The position numbers were made by a program, and so were the translations under genes. From JBBQYA01 sp038209155 (GTDB lineage Bacteria; Bacteroidota; Bacteroidia; Sphingobacteriales; Sphingobacteriaceae): DNA of 17,882 nucleotides. The stretch spans positions 1 through 17,882 of the forward strand of contig JBBQYA010000064.1 in the NCBI GenBank assembly GCA_038209155.1. Direction: 5' to 3'. Below are positions 7,309 to 14,077 of the stretch, one piece after another (position 1 is the first letter of the stretch; every line of letters begins with the position of its first letter). A model generated the notes under the pieces. It did not search any database, was not told the origin of the DNA, and saw nothing but the letters and a program-made list of their open reading frames with translations.

Positions 7309-7734
7309 TTAGTTAAGTTTTCTATCCTTTTTGTTAATAGCTAAATCGTTTATGCTAGCAAATCGTTTTTGCATTAAACCATTTTCGTCAAATTCCCAAT
7401 TTTCATTTCCATAGCTACGAAACCATTTTCCTTCCTCATTATGCCATTCATACTCAAACCGTACTGCCATGCGGTTTTCACCAAAGCCCCATAATTCTTT
7501 TTTGAGTTTATAATCTAATTCTTTTTCCCATTTTTGTTTTAAGAATTGCTTCACTGCTTCTCTACCGTTTATAAAATCAGTTCTATTTCGCCATTCTGTA
7601 TCAATAGTGTAAGCCAAACAAATCTTTTCGGAATCTTTTGTATTCCAAGCATCTTCTGCTATTTGCACTTTTTGGAGTGCTGTTTCCATAGTGAAGGGTG
7701 GTAATAGAAGTTTTTTAATATTTGATATCATCAA
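7309..7734 (-). CDS. DUF1348 / NTF2-like protein
   Basis: This 141-residue protein of the DUF1348 group has the nuclear transport factor 2 (SnoaL-like) fold. Typical family sequence runs from PPFTMETALQKVQIAEDAWN (12-31) through DTEWRNRTDFINGREAVKQF (45-64), then DYKLKKELWGFGENRMAVRF, then EYEWHNEEGKWFRSYGNENW to ASINDLAI. NTF2-like proteins form a cone-shaped pocket and act as small enzymes or ligand binders; no reaction is established for DUF1348. Homology begins near residue 12, so the true start may be the internal Met16 or either of the first two ATGs (the second is the next codon). It is cytoplasmic, with no signal peptide. It lies five bases before the AraC gene, and a terminator hairpin separates it from the AhpD-like gene upstream. 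Confidence 0.85.
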   Translation of the reverse strand: MMISNIKKLLLPPFTMETALQKVQIAEDAWNTKDSEKICLAYTIDTEWRNRTDFINGREAVKQFLKQKWEKELDYKLKKELWGFGENRMAVRFEYEWHNEEGKWFRSYGNENWEFDENGLMQKRFASINDLAINKKDRKLN

Positions 7735-7758
7735 GCTAATTAGTTCAGAATGTAAAAA

Positions 7759-7790
7759 TACAAAGGTTTGCTTAGTGGTAAACCTTTGTA
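7759..7790 (-). terminator. Intrinsic terminator after the AhpD-like gene
   Basis: On the minus strand, arms TACAAAGGTTT and AAACCTTTGTA (11 perfect pairs) enclose a 10-base loop, followed by TTTTT (7758-7754). It begins 13 bases after the stop at 7804 and ends about 20 bases before the DUF1348 start. It should reduce or stop read-through from the AhpD-like gene. Confidence 0.8.
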
Positions 7791-7803
7791 CTTTCGAGTA
7801 TTT

Positions 7804-8334
7804 TTAGATTGCAACGGCTAAAGGAAAATCTACTGGAATTTGTGTCAAATTGTGTAGATAGTTCATAGCTGTTTTATCACTGATTTGTAAAATTAGATCT
7901 ACCAAATTTTCATCGGTGTATCCATGTGCAAAAAAAGCATTAACTAATTCTGGATTTGCATTTCCTCTTGTTTTGGTAAGGTCTGCTGCCAACTGAATTA
8001 AGGAATTTAATTTTTCATCACTTGCATTTTCTTTTCTGATTTCTAACAATTGCTCGTCTGAAAAACCATTCATTTTGCCTAAAACTAAATGTGCACTTTG
8101 GCAATATACACATCCATTTACTTGGCTTACTACCAAATTTACTGCTTCTTTATCTTTGTTTGTTAATGATGTTTTAGCATTTTGATAGTTTAAAAAACGC
8201 TCTAAACCATTTTTTGAATGAGCTATGGACGCGTATAAGTTGGGTACAAACCCTAATGCTTTGTTTAGATTATCAAATATTGCTTGATTGTTTTCTGATA
8301 CTTGGTCTCTGGTTGGCACCGTAAATTTTTTCAT
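7804..8334 (-). CDS. AhpD-like carboxymuconolactone decarboxylase family protein
   Basis: This 176-residue protein is of the carboxymuconolactone decarboxylase / AhpD-like superfamily. The core reads DKEAVNLVVSQVNGCVYCQS (61-80). Glu64, Cys75, Cys78 and His82 form the CxxC...H active site used by AhpD-type peroxidases and disulfide reductases. GFVPNLYASIAHSKNGLERF (28-47) is the usual N-terminal region. Members with CxxC act as thiol-dependent peroxidases or partners of AhpC-like proteins; members without it are decarboxylases. I infer a thiol redox activity, but the substrate is not predictable. There is no signal peptide, so it should be cytoplasmic. A terminator follows it and a direct-repeat operator candidate lies 69-98 bases before its start. 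Confidence 0.88.
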   Translation of the reverse strand: MKKFTVPTRDQVSENNQAIFDNLNKALGFVPNLYASIAHSKNGLERFLNYQNAKTSLTNKDKEAVNLVVSQVNGCVYCQSAHLVLGKMNGFSDEQLLEIRKENASDEKLNSLIQLAADLTKTRGNANPELVNAFFAHGYTDENLVDLILQISDKTAMNYLHNLTQIPVDFPLAVAI

Positions 8335-8402
8335 TTTGTTGTTTTTATTTTTGTTTGTCTGTATAGACGATGCAAAGATGCACCTGCTTTCAACGTGATA
8401 AA

Positions 8403-8432
8403 ATGGACAATATTCGCAAGTTGATGGACAAT
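8403..8432 (-). promoter_or_regulatory. Direct repeat, candidate AraC operator
   Basis: ATGGACAAT occurs twice, at 8403-8411 and 8424-8432, exactly 21 bases apart (two helical turns). Direct repeats with this spacing suit the two half-sites of AraC-family activators. The site lies 69-98 bases upstream of the AhpD-like start, whose -7 region is a poor match to consensus, as expected for an activated promoter. The partner is inferred to be the AraC regulator of this cluster. Confidence 0.45.
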
Positions 8433-8493
8433 TTTCTCTTTTGAGTTAAAGTGGTTTTAGGAAAATGGCTAGATTCAATCCCTAAGGGATGTT

Positions 8494-8568
8494 ATAATGA
8501 TAGGAATGAAATGAACACAACCTAAATTTAGCCCTTTTACCCACTCATTCCCCTAGTTGGCATCGTTA
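8494..8568. repeat. Imperfect inverted repeat in intergenic DNA
   Basis: ATAATGAT followed by GGAATGA (8494-8509) is mirrored by TCATTCC (8545-8551) and ATCGTTAT (8561-8568). One pair is G-T and there is an extra nine-base insert on the right side. A separate palindrome, ATCCCTAAGGGAT, precedes it at 8478-8490. This could be a structured leader or an interspersed intergenic repeat. Confidence 0.35.
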
Positions 8569-8799
8569 TCAAAAAAAAATATAACTGAAAATACTTTATG
8601 AATTGTATTGTAGTTGGTTTTAGAAGTTGATAAATATTTTAATACCCATTCTATCTTTTAAATCTAATTGAATTTAAGTGGAATTGCGGCTTAAATTGAA
8701 ACTACTTTTTAGAATAAATCTTAAATTAACTACATAATTTTAAAATTTCAATTCTTGTTTTCAAAACTTAAGATCAATTACATGTTGAGAATATTAATC

Positions 8800-9471
8800 C
8801 TAATACCGCTCAATCACATCTTTAAGGCTTTTCCGTTTCAAATCTGGAACCTCACATTCATCTGCTGGGTAGCCTACAGGAATAAGCATAAATGGCTTTT
8901 CATTTTCTGGCCGATTCAAGATTTTGGATAAAAACGACATTGGGCTTGGTGTATGTGTCAATGCTACTAGTCCAGCTTGGTGAATAGCGGCAAGTAAAAA
9001 TCCAGTAGCTATTCCACAACTTTCTATTACATAATAATTCTGATGCTTATTTTGATCTTTATCCAACTCATAACTATGCTTAAATATGATAATCAAATAA
9101 GGAGCAATTTCCAGAAATGGTTTGTGCCAATCTGTGCCAATAGATTGTAAATCTTGAAGCCATTCGTCATTCATTCGCTTTTCATAACTTTCCTTTTCCT
9201 CTTTTTCTGCTGCTATTCTAATTTGCTTTTTAATGGCTGGATCAGAAATTATACAAAATGTCCAAGGCTGCTTATGGGCTCCAGAAGGTGCAGTAGAAGC
9301 ACTTAAAATTATATGGTCTATAATTTCTGGATGAATAGCTCGGTCCGAAAAGTCTCTTACCGTTCGTCTTTGATCCATAAATTGATACTGCTCAACACTG
9401 ATTTTTCGCATTTCTGCTTCATCAACAAATGGACGGCTGTATGGTATCGAGTTAAACTTTACTTTACTCAT
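8800..9471 (-). CDS. Iodotyrosine deiodinase-like flavoprotein (nitroreductase superfamily)
   Basis: This FMN-dependent nitroreductase-fold protein has 223 residues. FMN-binding motifs are QRRTVRDFS (34-42), STAPSGAHKQPW (59-70), ALTHTPSPM (170-178) and LIPVGYPADECEVPDLKRKS (196-215). The lid region EEKESYEKRMNDEWLQDL (91-108), then GTDWHKPFLE, is characteristic of iodotyrosine deiodinase. Glu92, Tyr96 and Lys117 line up with the three residues of the human enzyme (Glu157, Tyr161, Lys182) that clamp the amino-acid end of halotyrosine. Ordinary nitroreductases lack this set. By family knowledge such enzymes remove iodide, bromide or chloride from halotyrosines reductively; homologues in Bacteroidota are known, but their physiological substrate is unclear. 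It is soluble, with no membrane anchor, unlike the vertebrate form. It appears monocistronic, with a -7-like TAATTTTG upstream. Confidence 0.82.
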   Translation of the reverse strand: MSKVKFNSIPYSRPFVDEAEMRKISVEQYQFMDQRRTVRDFSDRAIHPEIIDHIILSASTAPSGAHKQPWTFCIISDPAIKKQIRIAAEKEEKESYEKRMNDEWLQDLQSIGTDWHKPFLEIAPYLIIIFKHSYELDKDQNKHQNYYVIESCGIATGFLLAAIHQAGLVALTHTPSPMSFLSKILNRPENEKPFMLIPVGYPADECEVPDLKRKSLKDVIERY

Positions 9472-9635
9472 TCAATTCAAATTAATAGGCTAAATTAATA
9501 AACAACAACAAAATTAATGAATACTTGCATTATAATGGGCTCAAAAGTTGCAACTGGAACAAAACTTAGCTGAACAAAAGAAAACATAAATATCAATAGT
9601 ACCCAGTTCACAATTTTTACTTTTACACTTTAAAT

Positions 9636-9656
9636 CCTATTTAAACTATAAATAGG
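9636..9656 (-). terminator. Hairpin over the peroxiredoxin stop codon
   Basis: Arms CCTATTTA and TAAATAGG (8 perfect pairs) enclose a five-base loop that contains the TAG stop. The left arm encodes the last codons. No strong T-tract follows on the minus strand, so it may be a 3'-end stabiliser or a weak terminator. Confidence 0.5.
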
Positions 9657-10233
9657 TTAATAATTCTTTTACAGTAGGTCGTTTTTTATAATCGCGGTTA
9701 AAGTATCGATAATTAATTTTACCATCTTTTCCAATTACGTAAACAGCAGGTACTGGCAAAGCATTTCCATTATTTCCGTTGCTTTCTTCAAGGTTCACAC
9801 CAAAGGTTTTATATTTAGTTGAAGTTGCTGAGTCCAAACCAAACGAAACCTGATATGCATTTAGTAATTCTAAATTTTGATCGCTAATGATCGTAAAGTC
9901 AGCTTTGGTTTTAGCAATTGTTTTGTCGACATTCATTTTTTGCTCTGGAGTTATGGCAATTACTTGTGCACCTTTATTAGTAATCATATTCATAGAATCT
10001 TGCAAATTAGTAAGCTGTTTTGTGCAATACGGGCACCATTGGCCTCTATAAAAAACCAATATTACTGAGCCATTCTTTAGCTCATTACTTAGATTGACAA
10101 GTTTTCCATTTTGATCTTTTAATTCAAAATTCGGAGCTTTATCGTTAACATTCAATCCATTCATTGGGCCATCTTGGGCAAACAATGTGTTTGCAAAGAA
10201 TAGCGCGAAAAGCAAAATGTAAATAGTTTTCAT
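9646..10233 (-). CDS. Secreted peroxiredoxin-like (AhpC/TSA family) protein
   Basis: This thioredoxin-fold protein has 195 residues and a clear signal peptide (MKTIYILLFALFFANTLFAQ, cleavage near Ala19/Gln20), so it acts in the periplasm or outside. Mature sequence NVNDKAPNFELKDQNGK (28-44) and VILVFYRGQWCPYC (57-70) are typical of the AhpC/TSA family. The motif has Cys67 and Cys70 in a CxxC arrangement, which suits a bacterioferritin-comigratory-protein-like peroxiredoxin or a thiol reductase of the TlpA group. The C-terminal VPAVYVIGKDGKINYRYFN (161-179), then DYKKRP, supports the peroxiredoxin side. A hairpin containing the stop codon ends the gene. The promoter carries an inverted repeat. 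Its substrate is inferred to be peroxide. Confidence 0.87.
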   Translation of the reverse strand: MKTIYILLFALFFANTLFAQDGPMNGLNVNDKAPNFELKDQNGKLVNLSNELKNGSVILVFYRGQWCPYCTKQLTNLQDSMNMITNKGAQVIAITPEQKMNVDKTIAKTKADFTIISDQNLELLNAYQVSFGLDSATSTKYKTFGVNLEESNGNNGNALPVPAVYVIGKDGKINYRYFNRDYKKRPTVKELLTYL

Positions 10234-10280
10234 AATTATTATTTATTTATGAAGTGAAATTAAACAAATGCTTTGCCGAT

Positions 10281-10311
10281 ATATGTCGACTATCTGACAT
10301 ATTCAAATTTA
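10281..10311 (-). promoter_or_regulatory. Peroxiredoxin promoter with inverted-repeat operator
   Basis: A -7 element TAAATTTG lies at 10311-10304 on the minus strand. Directly downstream is a perfect inverted repeat, ATATGTC (10281-10287) and GACATAT (10296-10302), with an eight-base spacer. Transcription would start inside the repeat, a position typical of repressor operators. No clear -33 element is present. Confidence 0.5.
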
Positions 10312-10375
10312 CTTTGAATTAATTAAATGAAAAATTTTAAAGTGAAGGATCTTTTGCTTCACCAAGTGGTAGTAT

Positions 10376-10418
10376 TAATATAATAAAGTTCTCAACAAAC
10401 TTGTCTCTCGTTATATTA
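10376..10418. repeat. Nested AT-rich inverted repeat
   Basis: TAATATAA (10376-10383) pairs with TTATATTA (10411-10418), and inside them AAGTT (10386-10390) pairs with AACTT (10398-10402). It lies between the broken terC and the peroxiredoxin gene. It could end transcription from terC or be a chance AT palindrome. Confidence 0.3.
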
Positions 10419-10495
10419 CTAAACCAATAAAGTGTGAGCTCTTAATTTTTCATGATTCTTATTTTTGTTTTTAAAATAAATAATCATTGAATTAA

Positions 10496-10899
10496 TTAAT
10501 ACTTTTTCTTTTCAGGTTTTACAATCATCGAAGGATTTAGAAAAACTCTTTCTTTCGCTTGTGCTGGAATTCTCTCCCTTGCTAATTTTGTTTTATAATA
10601 GATTTCCTTTGTGCTTTTATAAATCAGAAAAAGGCCACCAAATATCAAAATTAATCCCTTCCCTGAAAATTCAATTTGAAATGCTCTAAATATAGTTTGG
10701 TTAAGTTTTAATATCCAAGAAATTATTGCTAATAAATAAAGCATCATTGCCATTGTTAATTCTATACCCCATAGCAAAGTTTAGTTCTTTACTCTTTTGG
10801 TAACTTGTCAGCTAAAATCGATATGAAAATAATATTTTCAATGCCTAGAATTAATTCTAAAGCTATCAAAGAAAGTAAAGGAATTATTGAATCAAACAT
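10496..10899 (-). pseudogene. Broken, truncated TerC-family membrane protein
   Basis: From the ATG at 10899 the frame reads MFDSIIPLLSLIALELILG, then IENIIFISILADKLPKE, the first helix of TerC proteins with its acidic ExxxGIEN signature, and stops at TAA (10791-10789) after 36 residues. Two frames on, from about 10777 to 10496, the TerC sequence resumes: LWGIELTMAMMLYLLAIISW, then a second helix and LILIFGGLFLIYKSTKEIY. After that the homology ends in an unrelated charged tail and a stop, without the second half of the roughly 230-residue family. So there is at least one frameshift with a stop, plus loss of the C-terminal half. TerC proteins are inner-membrane transporters linked to tellurite resistance and manganese export. 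This copy should not be functional. The next gene upstream is katG, ended by its own terminator. Confidence 0.75.
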
Positions 10900-11066
10900 A
10901 TAAGCGTTAGATTTAAATTTTATTTTTTATTGAAAAGCTATCATTTCAAAAGCAAATCATGCTGGTAAACGGTTAATTAAAAGAGTTAGGTGCATACAAT
11001 TTTAAGAGTTCTGTATTAAATTTATACCAAGAATTAATGAAATGAAAAATTAAAAGGTCTCTGCAT

Positions 11067-11096
11067 AAAAAGGTTTGAACATTAAAGTTCAAACCT
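11067..11096 (-). terminator. Intrinsic terminator overlapping the katG stop
   Basis: On the minus strand, AGGTTTGAAC and GTTCAAACCT (10 perfect pairs) flank a six-base loop holding the TAA stop, followed by TTTT (11070-11067). The left arm is coding sequence for the last residues of KatG (Arg-Phe-Glu), so the protein end and the terminator share bases. Confidence 0.8.
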
Positions 11097-13358
11097 ATCT
11101 AAATTCATTATCTTGTCCCAAGCAGCAACAAAATCTTTTACAAATTTTTCATTACTGTCAGAGCAGGCATATACTTCTGCAATAGCTCGTAACTCAGAAT
11201 TAGAACCAAAAATTAAATCTGCTCTCGTCGCTGTCCATTTTACTTTTCCGGTACTACGGTCTGTACCTTCAAATATATCTCCTGCGTGTGAAATTGCCTT
11301 CCATGTAGTGCCAATATTTAATAAGTTTATAAAAAAGTCGTTAGTTAAAGTTTCTGGTTTGTTTGTAAACACACCTTGTTTAGAGCCATTATAATTGGTA
11401 TCTAAAACACGCATTCCACCAATTAAAACTGTTAGTTCAGTCGCAGTAAGTTTCAGCAATTGAGCTTTATCTATTAATAACTTTTCTGCAGGAATATTTA
11501 CTAATTCCGCATTTTGATAATTTCTAAACCCATCAGATTTAGGTTCTAATACAGCAAAAGAATCAACATCTGTTTGCTCTAAATAAGCATCAGCACGTCC
11601 AGGAGTAAATGGAACAGCAATATTATTTCCTGCATCTTTTGCAGCTTTTTCTATAGCCGCACAACCGCCCAAAACAATAATATCTGCTAGTGAAACCTTT
11701 TTATTTCCGCTTTGCTCATTATTAAAGGCTTGTTGAATGTTTTTTAATATGGTTAATACTTTTTTAAGCTGAATGGGATTGTTTACTTCCCAATTAATTT
11801 GTGGAGCAAAACGAATTCGAGCTCCATTTGCTCCGCCACGTTTATCTGAATCACGGAAAGTTGAAGCTGAAGCCCATGCAGTTGATACTAATTCTGAAAC
11901 ACTTAAACCTGAATTAATCAATCTGTTTTTTAAGTCAGCAATATCTGCTGTGATTATCAATTCGTGGTTTATTGCTGGAATAGGATCTTGCCAAATTAAT
12001 TCTTCTGATGGTACTTCTGAACCCAAATAGCGTACAATTGGTCCCATATCACGGTGAGTAAGTTTAAACCAAGCTCTTGCAAAAGCATCTTGAAAAGCAT
12101 CGAAATTTTCAAAAAAATGTTTTGATATAGGTGCATAAATTGGATCCACTTTCAATGCCATGTCCGCGGTTGTCATCATAGGTGCATGTCTCTTATTGAT
12201 ATCATGAGCATCTTCCACCAATGTTCCCGCAGATTCATCAGTTGGTGTCCATTGATGTGCACCTGCAGGGCTTTTCGTTAATTTCCAATCAAAATTTAAT
12301 AATGTTTCAAAATATCCATTATCCCAAGTTGTGGGATTTGGTTTCCAAGCCCCTTCTAAACCACTTGTAATCGTATCGGCACCTTTTCCAGTTCCAAAAC
12401 TATTTTTCCATCCTAATCCTAAATCTTCAATGCTTGCACCTTCAGGTTCAAAACCAACATGAGTTGCGCTTGCTGCTCCATGTGATTTCCCAAAAGTGTG
12501 ACCACCAGCCACCAATGCTACTGTTTCTTCATCGTTCATTGCCATACGTGCAAAAGTTTCACGTATGTCTACAGCAGAGGCAAAAGGATCAGGATTGCCA
12601 TCAGGACCTTCAGGATTTACATAGATTAAACCCATTTGGACAGCAGCCAAAGTTTTTTCCAAATTTCTGCTATGGATTTTACCATCAGCATCATCGTCTG
12701 ATACAAGTATACCGCGATTTTCTTCTACGCCTGCAGAACCATTTGCATATCGAATGTTACCACCCAACCATTCTTTCTCCGCACCCCAGTAAATATCTTC
12801 TTGCGGTTCCCAAACATCAGAACGTCCTCCGCCAAAGCCAAAAGTTTTAAATCCCATTGATTCAAGGGCACAATTACCAGCTAGTATAATTAAATCTGCC
12901 CATGAAATTTTTTTTCCATATTTCTGCTTTATCGGCCAAAGTAGTAACCGTGCTTTATCCAAGCTAACATTATCTGGCCAACTATTGAGTGGGGCGAAGC
13001 GTTGTGTACCCGCACTTGAACCGCCACGACCATCAGAAATGCGGTAAGTTCCAGCGCTATGCCATGCCATTCGAATAAATAAAGGACCATAATGACCATA
13101 ATCTGCAGGCCACCAATCCTGAGAAATGGTCATTAGTTCAAAAATATCTTTCTTAACTGCGTTTAAATCTAATTTATTAAACTCTTCGGCATAATTAAAA
13201 TCGTTATCCATAGGATTTGATAAGGAAGAATGCTGACGTAGAATGTTTAGGTTTAAACGATTTGGCCACCAGTCTTTGTTAGAAGTTCCGTTTCCACCTA
13301 CTGCCTCGTTTTTTTGACCGTGATTAATAGGGCATTTGTTTTCGTTTGAGTCGCTCAT
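11082..13358 (-). CDS. katG: Catalase-peroxidase KatG
   Basis: This bifunctional haem catalase-peroxidase has 758 residues and breaks down hydrogen peroxide. The N-terminal catalytic domain has the distal site Arg96, Trp99 and His100 (FIRMAWHSAGTY). Tyr246 (IYVNPEGPDG) and Met272 (FARMAMNDEET) are, with Trp99, the residues of the Met-Tyr-Trp crosslink needed for catalase activity. The proximal haem ligand is His287 (GGHTFGKSHGA) and Trp338 is the proximal tryptophan. The C-terminal haem-free copy follows from about residue 440. There is no signal peptide, so it is cytoplasmic. The loop before Tyr246 (about 200-235) is somewhat long. It starts six bases after the PerR-like gene and is almost certainly cotranscribed, hence peroxide-inducible. 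Its 3' end overlaps a strong terminator. Confidence 0.97.
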   Translation of the reverse strand: MSDSNENKCPINHGQKNEAVGGNGTSNKDWWPNRLNLNILRQHSSLSNPMDNDFNYAEEFNKLDLNAVKKDIFELMTISQDWWPADYGHYGPLFIRMAWHSAGTYRISDGRGGSSAGTQRFAPLNSWPDNVSLDKARLLLWPIKQKYGKKISWADLIILAGNCALESMGFKTFGFGGGRSDVWEPQEDIYWGAEKEWLGGNIRYANGSAGVEENRGILVSDDDADGKIHSRNLEKTLAAVQMGLIYVNPEGPDGNPDPFASAVDIRETFARMAMNDEETVALVAGGHTFGKSHGAASATHVGFEPEGASIEDLGLGWKNSFGTGKGADTITSGLEGAWKPNPTTWDNGYFETLLNFDWKLTKSPAGAHQWTPTDESAGTLVEDAHDINKRHAPMMTTADMALKVDPIYAPISKHFFENFDAFQDAFARAWFKLTHRDMGPIVRYLGSEVPSEELIWQDPIPAINHELIITADIADLKNRLINSGLSVSELVSTAWASASTFRDSDKRGGANGARIRFAPQINWEVNNPIQLKKVLTILKNIQQAFNNEQSGNKKVSLADIIVLGGCAAIEKAAKDAGNNIAVPFTPGRADAYLEQTDVDSFAVLEPKSDGFRNYQNAELVNIPAEKLLIDKAQLLKLTATELTVLIGGMRVLDTNYNGSKQGVFTNKPETLTNDFFINLLNIGTTWKAISHAGDIFEGTDRSTGKVKWTATRADLIFGSNSELRAIAEVYACSDSNEKFVKDFVAAWDKIMNLDRFEL

Positions 13359-13364
13359 ATTTTT

Positions 13365-13787
13365 TTAGGTTAAAGATTTTTTGAATTTTCCTGTTATTTG
13401 AAGTTTAATATCTTGTATGTTGAAATTTTTTATTTTGTGTTTATTAAAATAATCGCCGATAAGTTCATTCAACTTTTCATCTTCAAAATCCTCTATTCTG
13501 TCTGTTTCAGAACAATATAAATGATGATGATTTGACAAATGAGGGTCATAGCGCATAATGTCTTTTTCCGTTTTGACTTTTTTAAGCAAATTATTTTCTA
13601 CAAATGTGTCCAACACTTTATACACTGTTCCAACAGATATATTCGGATGGTTAGTTTTAATAAATGCAATGATATCATCAGCGGTTGGGTGATTTTCTAG
13701 CTCTAAAATTGCTTCAAAAATAGCCACACGTTGTGGAGTTACTTTTAGTCCTTTTTCCTGAAGTTTTTCTCTGAAAACTTTGCTCAT
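13365..13787 (-). CDS. perR: PerR-type Fur-family peroxide regulator
   Basis: This Fur-superfamily repressor has 140 residues. The winged helix is at residues 5-72 (VTPQRVAIFEAI, then HPTADDI, then SVGTVYKVLDTF). Residues matching the regulatory metal site of Bacillus PerR are all present: His33, Asp81, His87, His89 and Asp100 (RYDPHLSNHHHLYC, then RIEDFED). Asp at position 81, rather than Glu, favours PerR over Fur. PerR senses peroxide by iron-catalysed oxidation of metal-ligand histidines and releases catalase genes. Unlike the classic protein, it lacks the structural zinc site: only one of the four cysteines remains (Cys92). It lies directly upstream of katG in one operon. A PerR-box-like sequence at its own promoter suggests autoregulation. 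Confidence 0.87.
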   Translation of the reverse strand: MSKVFREKLQEKGLKVTPQRVAIFEAILELENHPTADDIIAFIKTNHPNISVGTVYKVLDTFVENNLLKKVKTEKDIMRYDPHLSNHHHLYCSETDRIEDFEDEKLNELIGDYFNKHKIKNFNIQDIKLQITGKFKKSLT

Positions 13788-13823
13788 TTTTTTGGTCTAA
13801 TATTAAAAGAATTGATCTTTAAA

Positions 13824-13880
13824 GATAATGATTCTTATTTAGTAGCAAAGTTATTTAAGATAATTTTTATTTTATGCAAA
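13824..13880 (-). promoter_or_regulatory. perR-katG promoter with candidate PerR box
   Basis: On the minus strand, TTTG (13880-13877) and TAACTTTG (13853-13846) resemble -33 and -7 elements, with a longish 23-base spacer. Just downstream, TAAGAATCATTATCT (13838-13824) matches 10 of 14 defined positions of the Bacillus PerR box (7-1-7 inverted repeat). It covers the expected transcription start, as a repressor site should. Confidence 0.55.
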
Positions 13881-14077
13881 TGGATTAGTTGCAGAATATT
13901 TTATAGATAACGCACCAAAATGTGAAAAAACTCCCTCAAACATTTGATTAATAAAGGCTAATCTTTTATGGCTACAGGTTAATTTGGTTTAATCTTAATG
14001 TCATCATTTCTTACTTTCTCCAATTTTTAAAAGAAGTAAATGAAAACAAAAAATGAGAGATTTAAAGCCCTTTACAA

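Larger units (their letters stand above)
8335..8799. other. Intergenic region with operator-like and palindromic elements
   Basis: This 465-base gap lies between the deiodinase-like gene and the AhpD-like gene. It holds the direct repeat ATGGACAAT at 8403-8411 and 8424-8432, the palindrome ATCCCTAAGGGAT at 8478-8490, and an imperfect inverted repeat spanning 8494-8568. No clear TAnnTTTG promoter stands in front of the AhpD-like gene; CATCTTTG is the nearest match. I see no tRNA, no rRNA and no convincing small ORF. The part 8580-8790 is featureless AT-rich DNA. Confidence 0.5.

Noticed and set aside
11773..12030. Plus-strand ORFs over katG here and at 11113-11394
   Set aside because: Both lie entirely within katG on the other strand and show no domain; they are shadows of the real gene.
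12434..12850. 138-codon plus-strand ORF opposite katG
   Set aside because: It is antisense to the well-conserved KatG catalytic domain, its composition is unnatural (very rich in His, Gln, Leu), and it has no start signal. It is a shadow frame.
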